Source: Chthonomonadaceae bacterium (GTDB taxonomy: Bacteria; Armatimonadota; Chthonomonadetes; Chthonomonadales; Chthonomonadaceae). Taken from it: a stretch of 64,000 nt of DNA. Where the stretch lies: NCBI GenBank assembly GCA_025352825.1, contig JANXSG010000135.1, positions 1-64,000 on the forward strand. Reading direction: 5' to 3'. Position numbers and translations under genes: made by a program. Positions 1-9,847 of this stretch are shown here, one piece after another (the first letter of the stretch is position 1; each line of letters opens with the position of its first letter). The notes beneath the pieces are model-generated. The model saw only the letters and a list, made by a program, of their open reading frames with translations. It did not search any database and had not been told where the DNA came from.

Positions 1-71
1 CGATCAGCGAACTGACTGCATTTGAATTCAGTCTATGTTTGAACACGTGGATTTCCCTCCAAGTAAGTAAT

Positions 72-920
72 TTAGTATGGTGATTGATGGAATAACCGCT
101 GATTTATTGCCGAAATGGTCGCCGAACTAGTCCCACAACACCCCCCGATAATATTGACACCCACGTCATACAGCGTCTTCGCGGTTTCAGCAAACTTTTG
201 TTCCGAAAAATCATATTGCAGAAAGCCTTCCCTGCTCTTAACTGGAAGTCCTGCATTCGGCTGCATCAACAACGGCAGATTAGTAACTGCTCTCATTTTT
301 TCAGCTATTTGGATGAATGTTCTCGGGTTCTCACCACAGTTAGCCCCCACAATATCAGCACCCATATCTGTGACGGTTTTTGCAGCCGTTTCAGGTGAAG
401 TTCCATCGGGCATTAAGCCATTTTCTCGAAAATGAAAAGTGACTGCCTTCATATCTAAATTGAGTGACTTGATGGCATCCATTGCCTCTACAGTCGTTTG
501 AAGCGATGTACAGGTCTCCAGCAGAATAGCGCTTGGCCAGTGAAGGGAGTTCTCGGACAGATACGCAAGTCCGTCAATCTCAATGGCCACAATATTCGGT
601 ATTATCGATACCCATACACCGACTTCGGATTTGCTGCCTTGTACGGCAAGCATTCCAAGTGAAATACCGGCTTGAAAGGCATCGCCCCAATCCTTGCCAG
701 TGCGGAAGCCAAAGGTGTTCGTCGTGATAATCTGCGACCCGGCCACTATATAACTGTTGTGGATTGCACTCACTCTATCCGGAATATCTAAGTTCGCTCC
801 CAGGATATCTTCTTTATCAACACCAGCTTTAATCAGTTCCGTTCCCATTGCACCGTCGGATAAGAATCTCTCTCCTTGACGCAGCCGTTCCAGCAATCTC
901 CTGGAAGCTATCAATGACAT
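72..920 (-). CDS. homocysteine S-methyltransferase family protein
   Basis: DGAMGTELIKAG N-terminus, TNTFG, and C-terminal GGCCGTS zinc-binding motif of Hcy-methyltransferases. Confidence 0.85.
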   Translation of the reverse strand: MSLIASRRLLERLRQGERFLSDGAMGTELIKAGVDKEDILGANLDIPDRVSAIHNSYIVAGSQIITTNTFGFRTGKDWGDAFQAGISLGMLAVQGSKSEVGVWVSIIPNIVAIEIDGLAYLSENSLHWPSAILLETCTSLQTTVEAMDAIKSLNLDMKAVTFHFRENGLMPDGTSPETAAKTVTDMGADIVGANCGENPRTFIQIAEKMRAVTNLPLLMQPNAGLPVKSREGFLQYDFSEQKFAETAKTLYDVGVNIIGGCCGTSSATISAINQRLFHQSPY

Positions 921-1360
921 CTGTTGATTGTTCCTTCAACAAGTGCACGGCAGATATCTATTCGATTTATAGTTCCAATAAGCTGTCCTTGATCGGAGAC
1001 CACCGGAATACGCTTTAACTTCTTACACATCATAAGATCAGCTGCATCCATAGCCAGGCTGTTTTCACCGACCGATATTGCAGGAGATGTCATTAAATCG
1101 CGTACTAATTCAGAACCTATTCTAACAGCATGCGCGGTTATAGATATTATGGAAGACATCGAACCATTAAAGCCTTTTATGATTCGCTTGTAGATATCTT
1201 TCTCGCTGATATATCCGCAAAGAACACCTTTTGAGTTAATCACAGGCAAACCACTAACCTGGTACAGGTCTATTAAATCTATAGCTTCGCCGATGGTCGC
1301 GTTGTCCGGTACAGTTACGACATGCGTCTTCATCAGCTGCAGAACTATCATTATACTCAT
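911..1360 (-). CDS. CBS domain-containing protein (tandem CBS pair)
   Basis: Two CBS repeats (VTVPDNATIGEAIDLIDLYQVSGLPVIN / DLMTSPAISVGENSLAMDAADLMMCKKLKRIPVV); overlaps neighbouring genes by a few bases. Confidence 0.85.
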   Translation of the reverse strand: MSIMIVLQLMKTHVVTVPDNATIGEAIDLIDLYQVSGLPVINSKGVLCGYISEKDIYKRIIKGFNGSMSSIISITAHAVRIGSELVRDLMTSPAISVGENSLAMDAADLMMCKKLKRIPVVSDQGQLIGTINRIDICRALVEGTINRCH

Positions 1361-3150
1361 TTCGCTGGTATTTCCGTGTATTCATTTTCTGGTACGGCGT
1401 ACAATCCAATGGTGAAGAATGGGCGCAGAAGACCAGGAAAGCTGTGAATTCTGTTCTCTTTGCGAAGAAGTTTCGGGTAGTTCCTTACCCACCACTGCTC
1501 CTTCCATTTGGAATCGAACCTGTTATCGTCCAAGATGATAATATACCTCGGGACATGCGGAAATCGTTCAATCGGATGATCGTCATTGCAGAGTCTTGCA
1601 ATTACATTGACTGCTTTGAAATGGTTATTCATGCAAAGTCCGGGAGCAACTGCCCCAAATAGCACACTTGACTCAGGAAGATTTGTATCCAGCCACCGAT
1701 CAGCCTCTATTTGGCGATAAGTAAGATGACTAAGCCAGTCGAACGTCCAGCAGAAGTTCAGTCCGAACCACAGCGCCAGCAGCGCGGCAGAAATCATCGA
1801 TGGCTTTCTAGTTGCAAGTGGTAACTTAAGTCTCCACATTATACCAAAAACAGCACAACAAATAGCGAAACCGACTACCTGCAGCGCTCCGGCCTGCATG
1901 AAATCTGCAGATCGCATCAGATAGTAGAGAATAAAAAAACTTAGAAATGCTCTGCTGAACGAGGATGTGCACAGCAGATCTATTAGTTCTGTTGGCCTGG
2001 ATAATGCAATACCACCCAGGGCAGCCATCGCCGGATAAAACAAAACATAGTAACGACTGGGTGCGTAGTTGATACACATAAACGCCAGCCAAGCCGAATA
2101 TATCCATACTCCACAGAAAAGAACAAATGCGAACTGCAAATTTGTGAGTCTGTTTTTCCAAGTTCGCTTGATAATGAGAAACCCGCACATGGTCGCCAGC
2201 AGCATCTGAATAGCAGTATGTTTGAAAAGATAGGGCAGTAATCCACCGGAATCTGTCCAGGCTCTGCGTAAATTGAAATAGAATGTTTTAATACTATGAG
2301 GAATGAGCTGGACGCTGAAATAGTAGCGGCTCATTTTAGTCATCTCAGCCTGATGAGGTGATATCCAACATATTTTATATACAGTAATTCCGATGAGTAA
2401 TCCGATACTCAGTGGTAATAGCCCTCTTTTCAATGGAATGTCTTTACAAAACAGAAGCACAATAAATGGAGCGGGTATAAGCAGCGCCGCAACTCCCCGC
2501 GTAGCATAGCTTATAATCAACATCAACCCACAAAGTATCCACCAAAATTGAGCTATATTCGGCGTTACTTCATCGGATTTCAACGTTGTGGTTGAACTGA
2601 CGTCGTAAGCTCGTATGAATATCCACAGCACTATTGTCATGAGAAACGCCGCAGGAGTATCCATCAGCGCCATACGGTTGTAGAGCAAATTCGTATGGTC
2701 AAGTCCTAGAAACAGGGTAGCAATTGCGGCAGCATTCGTACCAAACACCCGCCAAACAGTCCGATAGAAAATAATGAGCATTAACAAGCTCAATACTATA
2801 GAGATCAGTCTTGCCTGAATCACCCCTACCCCAGCAAGTTTAAAAACGATCACTTGCAGATAGTGGAGGGTCGGCATGATCAGAGCGTTGTTGAAACCAT
2901 CCGTATGTTCCTGACCGAACAGAACTAGATTCCGAGCATCGTGCGTATAAAATCCTTCATCAGTGAGAAGTGCTGTACTCCAGGATAGTTTTGAATATGC
3001 GTCCGAATCCATAGCAACGAAACGAAGCAGCAACATTAGAATAATACTGATTACGGCTGCAAACCAAACCCATCTGTGCATTTTGAACGAGATTGGTTTC
3101 TCAACCCGGATATCGACTTCGTCGGATTTATTTATTGTGTTAATAGACAT
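1357..3150 (-). CDS. GT39/ArnT-like polytopic membrane glycosyltransferase
   Basis: Multi-TM protein with DEGFYTHDARNLVLFG and DTPAAFLMT motifs typical of the PMT_2/GT39 family; 4-nt overlap with the CBS gene. Confidence 0.75.
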   Translation of the reverse strand: MSINTINKSDEVDIRVEKPISFKMHRWVWFAAVISIILMLLLRFVAMDSDAYSKLSWSTALLTDEGFYTHDARNLVLFGQEHTDGFNNALIMPTLHYLQVIVFKLAGVGVIQARLISIVLSLLMLIIFYRTVWRVFGTNAAAIATLFLGLDHTNLLYNRMALMDTPAAFLMTIVLWIFIRAYDVSSTTTLKSDEVTPNIAQFWWILCGLMLIISYATRGVAALLIPAPFIVLLFCKDIPLKRGLLPLSIGLLIGITVYKICWISPHQAEMTKMSRYYFSVQLIPHSIKTFYFNLRRAWTDSGGLLPYLFKHTAIQMLLATMCGFLIIKRTWKNRLTNLQFAFVLFCGVWIYSAWLAFMCINYAPSRYYVLFYPAMAALGGIALSRPTELIDLLCTSSFSRAFLSFFILYYLMRSADFMQAGALQVVGFAICCAVFGIMWRLKLPLATRKPSMISAALLALWFGLNFCWTFDWLSHLTYRQIEADRWLDTNLPESSVLFGAVAPGLCMNNHFKAVNVIARLCNDDHPIERFPHVPRYIIILDDNRFDSKWKEQWWVRNYPKLLRKENRIHSFPGLLRPFFTIGLYAVPENEYTEIPAK

Positions 3151-3256
3151 CTAATATTTTTAGGCAGTCATAAATCGTCTTATTAAGCTAGATTAAATGG
3201 ATGAAAGGATTATCAGGATTAAATGCATTTGAAATCAAGTAAATCTCTTAATCCGA

Positions 3257-5449
3257 TTAATCCGAGTTTAGACAAACTCTCACTCCAATGAAACTGAAAA
3301 GAAGAGATGCAATACAGGTTACGTAGAGGCCGACGGCATATATTCCAGGGCTGTATTGAATATTTATCATACTCCTGCCAGGTGGAAGATAGACAGCCAT
3401 ATAGGCTCCATTTGCTCTGGATATTATTGCGTCACTGCCGTTCACCGCAGCGTGCCATCCCGGATAAGCTGTTACAGAGAATACCAGTATTCCCGGTCTA
3501 TATCCACAATCGGCTAGTATTGAATAGTCAGTAGCGGAGTGTTGATGGACTACGGCAGGAATATAGGCTTCTGAAGCCGTTGGTTCAGGCATCCATTCAA
3601 GATATTGAGATCGCGGGTCGATATTTCCGCTTAGGATCACAGTCCCTTGTGGCAAAAAATCTGGGGCGCTAAGCGCCGATGGAATTCTCAATTTTCCTTC
3701 TAAGTGGCGTGAATGGTGCACTGTCCAAGCTATAGGAGCAGTATCCAGGTTAACAGCAGCTCTAATCTGACCGTAAAATCTTTTACCATACTCATTTGAG
3801 GTGTCCAATTCACTCATTCTTGGATCAAACAGATGGTCGGATGAAGGAACGAGGACAAGGCCAGCATGCATCATTCCGACGAGTCTCGAGAAATTAGGTT
3901 CATTTCTGCGCATCGCAGTCCTGGCGAGACCATCAAGTACAGAAGGAGCGTAGATGGGAACCGGCTCATAACCTGAGGCAGATTCAATGTTCCATCTCAT
4001 ATTTAGATTAGGGATTAGTGTGCTGATAAAACCGTTTTGGTTTTGAATATCCTCGATTCCATAATTACTGTATCCATCCGAGATAAATCTTTGCCCAAGC
4101 AGATCGTGCGCAGGAAGATAGATACGTGAATGAGATTCTATCGATTTTTTTATGACTTCGACAATCTTAGGAGCCGATTCTTTAACGGGTGGAGAATAGG
4201 TCGGATTCCAGTCTAATCCATTCCACCAGAGAGGAATAACGGTTACTAGTATTACACCCCATCTCAGGATGGGTGTATCGCGCGAACTGTTTTCAAGATA
4301 ACGATCCAGTCCAACGGCGCTGAGAACGACGATTGCGAATGTTGTGAGAAACAGGAAACGGGCAGGATCGTGAAAGCTTGATACTCCAGGAATGATCTTG
4401 AACGCAATCCAGTACAGTCCTCCGCTGTTTCCAAAGGAAGTCCAGAGGGCAAATAGCCCTAGAATAGTCCAGAAACGGATGCGTCTGCGTTTCCAGCTCC
4501 ATTTGATGGCGGCGCCCGCGAGAATCAGCGGCAGCCAACCCATAAACAAACTGGGTTCCCAGGCATTTCCTCCGCCCCAGTAGTCCGCACTGGCAGGATG
4601 GCCAAAAAATCTGGGGAATATCAGTGTTAGAAGATGAGATGGTTCAAATACGAATCTGTTAGCCTGTGCAGCAGTCATTTGCCTTCTAGGGCTTTCAACA
4701 AGAAGCTGTACGCAGGGAATAATCTGAGCGGCGGTAAGAGCGAGTCCCAGCGCTAATCCCGCAGAGAGTGTAGCTACAATATTTCTGCGCCGAATGGTTA
4801 GGCGCTGCCTGCGAATATTCCGAAAATGATGCAGTACTCTTATTATAGCGTAAAGCAGCGTACTCATCAAAATGAGATAAGCCATCTGAGGATGCCCTGC
4901 CAGAACGGTGAGCGCGATGATACCGGCTAATATCAGCATACTCCGCAGACAGGGCCGTTCAATAGAACGATCTATGGCTAGCAGCATAAGGGGGAAATAT
5001 GCTGCTGTCTGGGTCATCGAAGGAAACTGCAGTCGGCTGACAAGGCACGAACTCCCCATATATAGCAGTCCGCCAACCAGCGCCGATATCCGATGCCTTC
5101 CCCAGTGGCATAGATAAGTGTAGGTAAATACTCCGCAGAGTGTAATATGGACGACACTCATCACGGATAGAAATAGCGGCGCGGGAAGAATGGCAAGCAA
5201 CCATGTGGGTGGATAGAAAACCGCCATCTGTGGATTGCCAAGATATGGCTGTCCGGAAAGTACATACGGGTTCCAGAGAGGTATCCTTCCGTGAAGAAAT
5301 GCTTCGCGAGCGTACTTCGCCATTGGTTCGAAATAGAGAGAGATGTCTCCCCAGTAGAGCGTTCTTCCCCGGATTAGCGGAGCAAGCAGAACCGCTGAAA
5401 ACAACATAATTATCAGATAGTTCACGCGATGGCTAGGCTGAGGCCTCAT
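3257..5449 (-). CDS. YfhO-like multi-TM membrane protein
   Basis: WGDISLYFEPMAKYAREAFLHGRIPLWNPYVLSGQPYLGNPQ motif and polytopic topology of the YfhO family. Confidence 0.75.
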   Translation of the reverse strand: MRPQPSHRVNYLIIMLFSAVLLAPLIRGRTLYWGDISLYFEPMAKYAREAFLHGRIPLWNPYVLSGQPYLGNPQMAVFYPPTWLLAILPAPLFLSVMSVVHITLCGVFTYTYLCHWGRHRISALVGGLLYMGSSCLVSRLQFPSMTQTAAYFPLMLLAIDRSIERPCLRSMLILAGIIALTVLAGHPQMAYLILMSTLLYAIIRVLHHFRNIRRQRLTIRRRNIVATLSAGLALGLALTAAQIIPCVQLLVESPRRQMTAAQANRFVFEPSHLLTLIFPRFFGHPASADYWGGGNAWEPSLFMGWLPLILAGAAIKWSWKRRRIRFWTILGLFALWTSFGNSGGLYWIAFKIIPGVSSFHDPARFLFLTTFAIVVLSAVGLDRYLENSSRDTPILRWGVILVTVIPLWWNGLDWNPTYSPPVKESAPKIVEVIKKSIESHSRIYLPAHDLLGQRFISDGYSNYGIEDIQNQNGFISTLIPNLNMRWNIESASGYEPVPIYAPSVLDGLARTAMRRNEPNFSRLVGMMHAGLVLVPSSDHLFDPRMSELDTSNEYGKRFYGQIRAAVNLDTAPIAWTVHHSRHLEGKLRIPSALSAPDFLPQGTVILSGNIDPRSQYLEWMPEPTASEAYIPAVVHQHSATDYSILADCGYRPGILVFSVTAYPGWHAAVNGSDAIISRANGAYMAVYLPPGRSMINIQYSPGIYAVGLYVTCIASLLFSFIGVRVCLNSD

Positions 5450-5452
5450 ATC

Positions 5453-6199
5453 CTACTGTTTTACCGCGGCGCTATGTGTACTGGACTGCTCACTTGATTC
5501 CGATTCGGTTGTCACCTCTCGTAGGACGAATATCGGGGTAAGTTCGTCGTTTTGTCCCATAGGGTTATCGAGCATGAGTTCCCTGGCGGTAGCCCGGTCG
5601 ATACCTAGTTTGTGCAAATTGGAACTCATTCCAATTACTTCCACGTTGATGTTGTTTCCGTCGATCATATAGCAGGCGCAGTGAAACATCTCGGCGAGTT
5701 CGGTGCAAGTTTCATCCGGGCGAACGGGAGGAAGCATCGCATACTCATCGAACGGTTTCATGGCTTCCGGGTTAAAACCATCGATCTCCGCAATTCTGTG
5801 CCCAGCTATTCGATAGAAATCTCCTTTGCGTTTTAGAATCAATTTAGATAATCCGCCCAGAATCATAGCCGCTATCATCCTCGGATAACCTGCTAGCTCT
5901 ATAGCAACCTGCATCTTTTTGGGATGGGAATAGCCGATATCATTTTTATGTTTGGTAACATACTTAACGATCAGCCGGGCAAGCGCGCTATCGTGAACCT
6001 CGCTAATGTGGCGCACATTACTCTGGCATATGGTCACAAATTTTTCTGAGAGACAGATAATCGAGGAGGGAGTAAGCTCGGGGGCGGCGTAATTCTCTAT
6101 AGTGCCAGGGAGACTTTCCCCGATGGATACCATATGAGTTTTGACAGCTCGACGCTCGAATGTGCGCGGACCGATTTGCTTTATGGATTTAAAGGACAT
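5453..6199 (-). CDS. CofE-like (coenzyme F420-0:L-glutamate ligase domain) protein
   Basis: Residues such as LSEKFVTICQ and DGNNINVEVIGMSSN resemble F420 ligase-domain proteins; judged by eye. Confidence 0.5.
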   Translation of the reverse strand: MSFKSIKQIGPRTFERRAVKTHMVSIGESLPGTIENYAAPELTPSSIICLSEKFVTICQSNVRHISEVHDSALARLIVKYVTKHKNDIGYSHPKKMQVAIELAGYPRMIAAMILGGLSKLILKRKGDFYRIAGHRIAEIDGFNPEAMKPFDEYAMLPPVRPDETCTELAEMFHCACYMIDGNNINVEVIGMSSNLHKLGIDRATARELMLDNPMGQNDELTPIFVLREVTTESESSEQSSTHSAAVKQ

Positions 6200-6334
6200 C
6201 GATTATTAATACTCGTGGAGAAATTAGAAGTTTAAAACCGTACTATGAGTGAAAATACGATAAACGCAGTTTAGCATTTTGAACTCGCTTTGTCAAGAAG
6301 TGAAGTTCGTTATTTGGGATTGGGACGGTAACTA

Positions 6335-7468
6335 ATGAGTGGTAATAACATTGCAATTATAGGGGGAACCGGGTTTGAATCTCTCCCGCCTGAAATATAC
6401 GCCGATGAGATTGTTGTTGAAACGAGATTTGGGAACGTGACCGTTCTTAGCGTTTCTTATAACTACGTCGAGCCGTACAAACTCTATTTCCTTCCCAGGC
6501 ATGGAAGCGATCACAGTCTGGCCCCTCACCAGATAAACTATCGTGGAAATATTGCAGCTTTGCAGCAGCTCGAAGTGGATTCTATCTTTGCCTCGAATGC
6601 GGTCGGTTCTCTACGAACTGACCTGCTGCCCGGGCAGTTTGCGCTGCTCACGGACTTCATCGACTATACCCGCGCCCGACCTCTCTCTTTTTTTGGTGAA
6701 GGTGAAGTTTGGAAACATACTGATTTCTCTATTCCATATAGCGATGAGTTACGAAAAGCTATAATGCAAGCGGCTGAAAACAGTGGCATTTCTCTTTTAC
6801 AACAGGCAACCTATCTCTGCTGCGATGGACCCAGATTTGAATCTCCTGCCGAGGTGAGACTATTTGGTAGCTGGGGTGCGGATGTGGTCGGGATGACGGG
6901 ACTGCCCGAAGCCATCTTCGCCCGAGAAGCAGGAATACAGTATGCTGCCTTGGCTATCGTAACAAACCTCGGGGCAGGTTTAACTTCGGAACCCGTAGAT
7001 CATAATGAAGTATCGAGATTGATGCGGGAGAAGCTGCCGGAAGTGCGGGAACTTCTTCTCGCGGCAGCTGCACAGCTTGTAGAGAGTAGAGTAATAAAAC
7101 GGGATTCTACCTCACCCCTGTCCCCCTCTCCCATATTGCTCGATAGCTCGCAAGGAAGAGGGGATGACACGGTCGATAATCTCAGCCCATGCAGGGAGAC
7201 TAAGCGACCGAAAATGGGCTTTGCAAATCCAGCGCGGGGTTTTAGGGGACGAGAAAGTAATGCGAACATAGTCCAAAATTCGCAATTACATCTCACCCCA
7301 ACCCCTCTCCCGAGCGTTCGTTCCTCACTGGGAGAGGAGCAAATGCAGGATACAGTCACCCCCTCTCCCTTGCGAGCTATCGAGCAGCCTGGGAGAGGGG
7401 GACGGGGGGTGAGGTGTAATTGTTTTACTTTCACAGTCCCTTTAACCCCGGCGTCCAATTGGCATTGA
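6335..7468 (+). CDS. S-methyl-5'-thioadenosine/nucleoside phosphorylase (MTAP family) with repeat-derived C-terminal extension
   Basis: IIGGTGFES, PRHG, CCDGPRFESPAEVRLFGSWGADVVGMTGLPE motifs; residues after about 258 are encoded by GC-rich repeat DNA. Confidence 0.8.
   Translation: MSGNNIAIIGGTGFESLPPEIYADEIVVETRFGNVTVLSVSYNYVEPYKLYFLPRHGSDHSLAPHQINYRGNIAALQQLEVDSIFASNAVGSLRTDLLPGQFALLTDFIDYTRARPLSFFGEGEVWKHTDFSIPYSDELRKAIMQAAENSGISLLQQATYLCCDGPRFESPAEVRLFGSWGADVVGMTGLPEAIFAREAGIQYAALAIVTNLGAGLTSEPVDHNEVSRLMREKLPEVRELLLAAAAQLVESRVIKRDSTSPLSPSPILLDSSQGRGDDTVDNLSPCRETKRPKMGFANPARGFRGRESNANIVQNSQLHLTPTPLPSVRSSLGEEQMQDTVTPSPLRAIEQPGRGGRGVRCNCFTFTVPLTPASNWH
7111..7420. repeat. Composite GC-rich hairpin repeat array with inverted ends
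   Basis: cctcacccctgtccccctctccc at the left end and gggagagggggacggggggtgagg at the right; TGCTCGATAGCTCGCAAG loop appears in both orientations. Confidence 0.8.
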
Positions 7469-7516
7469 AAATCCAGACCGACACTAAATTACCGCGTCTA
7501 AATAGAAAGCTGCCTG

Positions 7517-8350
7517 ATGATAAAATATGCAATCTGTAATGAAACGTTTCAAGGATGGGACTGGTCGGATACATGCCATAGAGTATCTCAAATAGGTTAT
7601 TCAGGTATTGAAATTGCCCCGTTCACACTTACAGATGACGTTCGAACACTTTCTCCTCATGCGCGTAATGTGATCTCAAATACTGCAAAAAGGTCGGGGT
7701 TGGAAATCACCGGGCTGCACTGGCTTCTGGTATCGCCGAAAGGACTATCTGTCACTTCGAATGATTCTTCTATTCGCAAAGAGACTTCAGACTATCTGAC
7801 GGCGCTGGTGGATTTTTGCGGAGATTTGGGTGGAAAGATTCTCGTGCTCGGATCACCTGCCCAACGGAGACTGCCCGCTTCCGATGGAGTTAAAACGAGA
7901 ATCCAACTCGCGGAAGATCGAATGCTGGAGTGCTTATTACCGGCACTAGATACTGCAGAGAAAAGAGGAGTTGTCATTTGTCTGGAACCATTGCCAGCTC
8001 CTGAATCAGACTTCATACTTACTCTCGGTGAAGCTGCTGCATTAATATCGCAGTGGAATCATTCAGCATTGCGAACCATTTTCGATGTGAAAAGCGCCTC
8101 TAGCGAAACAGAATCCTTTTCATCTCTCATAGAAAAGCATTTTCCCCTGATCGCACATATCCATGCTAACGATGCTAATCGAAGAGGGCCAGGTTTTGGC
8201 GAAACAGATTTTAATCCGATCTTCGAAATGCTAAGGAAATTGAATTATGATGGATATATATCCGTCGAAGTTTTCAACTATCTTCCTGATCCTATCACTA
8301 TAGCAAATGAAAGTTTACGCTATCTCAGACATATAAAATCGAAATACTAA
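7517..8350 (+). CDS. sugar phosphate isomerase/epimerase-like TIM-barrel protein
   Basis: GYSGIEIAPF, HIHANDANRRGPGFGETDF, GYISVEVF motifs of AP_endonuc_2/xylose isomerase-like barrels. Confidence 0.8.
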   Translation: MIKYAICNETFQGWDWSDTCHRVSQIGYSGIEIAPFTLTDDVRTLSPHARNVISNTAKRSGLEITGLHWLLVSPKGLSVTSNDSSIRKETSDYLTALVDFCGDLGGKILVLGSPAQRRLPASDGVKTRIQLAEDRMLECLLPALDTAEKRGVVICLEPLPAPESDFILTLGEAAALISQWNHSALRTIFDVKSASSETESFSSLIEKHFPLIAHIHANDANRRGPGFGETDFNPIFEMLRKLNYDGYISVEVFNYLPDPITIANESLRYLRHIKSKY

Positions 8351-8372
8351 TTTTTCAACAATCCATCAGCAC

Positions 8373-9695
8373 TTACGGCGAAGAAATCCCCAGCGCTTTC
8401 CATTCTGAATCGGTTAGAAAATCGAGGCTTTGCTTCAGTGATTTGACATTTGGAATACGTGAAAGTGCATCACGAACATCGGAAATTCCAGAACGGATAT
8501 CTGCTGGCAGCGAGATTTTAAGAGCCTCTTTGTAAACTTTCTCTGCATCATTCCATCGATCCTGCACGGCATAAGCCAGCCCCATGTTGAATTTGACATA
8601 GGGAAGCTTCGCTTCAAGCTGAAGCGCTTTTTGCCCGCTCTTGATGGATTCGTCATACTGCTTGGCGTTATACTGAGCCCATCCCAAATTTCCCCAGAGA
8701 TAGGGATCGGTAGGCGAGATACTGATTGCTGCCAGGTACTCAGCGATAGCTTCTAAATGTTTTCCACCCGTATCCATTGCTTGTGCGAGACTGGAATGAA
8801 GGGATGGCGCTTTTGGTGAGGCTGCAATCATTCCGCGAAGAAGCTGCTCAGCTTCTGGAAGACGTTTTAAAGATGCAAGTGTAGTCGCTTTCCCAATCGC
8901 AGCCTGCAAATCTGCACGATTTATACGCAGAGATGTCTCGAACTCTTCAAGAGCCTCCGTATGTTTGTTCTCCTGCTCGTCAAGATTTCCCAGTGCATTA
9001 TGAACAGCACCACTGTCTGGAGCAAACCCAAGCGCTTCCATAAGTGAGGTTCTGGCATGCACATAGTCACGAGCATGCAGATTTACATCGGCGAGCGATA
9101 ATCTCAGGGAAACATCGTCAGGTTTCAATTCGATCGCACGCTTATACGCTAGTCCTGCCTCATCATATTTTTCAGATTCCAATAAGGAACTACCGAGACC
9201 AGCGTAATAACCCGGAAATTTCGGATTGATCTGAATGGCCCCTTCGAACGCTTTTGCTGCCGCATCAAAATGTTTTCCCAGTCCATAAAATGTCGCCAAA
9301 CTTGCATAAAAATCTGGAAATGTAGGATTCAACTCGATGGCTTTACTGTAAGCAGCGGCACCCTCGTCAAATTTTTTCATTCTTGCATAGACATTTGCAA
9401 GCCCCACATACCCCTGTATGTCCTTGGGATACGCCAGATTTACCTTCTTGAAAGCAGCCACACTTTCATCAATTTTCCCACCATTGAACAGCTCAGAAGC
9501 TTTCTTATTCAGTTCTTCTGCAGATGGCTTTATAGGTGGACCTGCGGGTACAATTTTAGGAGTAGCAGGGGTAGTTTTCGGGCTTAGCCCCGGGTCTACT
9601 TTCGGAGTATCTGATTTTGAAGTCTGTGCTGAACTGTCAGAGAGTGCATTACCCAGCGACATCCATATTAAAATGGCGATTCCTAAATGTTTCAT
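8373..9695 (-). CDS. secreted TPR-repeat protein
   Basis: Signal peptide from internal Met (MKHLGIAILIWMSLGNALS) and many TPR units (AIELNPTFPDFYASLATFYG...). Confidence 0.85.
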   Translation of the reverse strand: MKHLGIAILIWMSLGNALSDSSAQTSKSDTPKVDPGLSPKTTPATPKIVPAGPPIKPSAEELNKKASELFNGGKIDESVAAFKKVNLAYPKDIQGYVGLANVYARMKKFDEGAAAYSKAIELNPTFPDFYASLATFYGLGKHFDAAAKAFEGAIQINPKFPGYYAGLGSSLLESEKYDEAGLAYKRAIELKPDDVSLRLSLADVNLHARDYVHARTSLMEALGFAPDSGAVHNALGNLDEQENKHTEALEEFETSLRINRADLQAAIGKATTLASLKRLPEAEQLLRGMIAASPKAPSLHSSLAQAMDTGGKHLEAIAEYLAAISISPTDPYLWGNLGWAQYNAKQYDESIKSGQKALQLEAKLPYVKFNMGLAYAVQDRWNDAEKVYKEALKISLPADIRSGISDVRDALSRIPNVKSLKQSLDFLTDSEWKALGISSP

Positions 9696-9847
9696 TGATA
9701 TACTCCATTCCCAAACAACCCTGCGCAATATCTATGGTTAGATTATGATTAGTATCGGAATACTCAGCTATATTTCTGCAGAGTATACTAAATAGCATGC
9801 AAACAAACAGGCAGAATAACTCAATTTTGAGTAGGATTTAACACCAT

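Noticed and set aside
3176-3256. attaatcc/ggattaa repeats before the YfhO gene as a riboswitch or regulatory repeat
   Set aside because: Short, imperfect, AT-rich motifs with no conserved RNA core I can recognise.
7111-7420. CRISPR-like array in repeat-rich segments
   Set aside because: Repeats are inverted GC-rich hairpins without regular direct-repeat/spacer periodicity; no cas genes.
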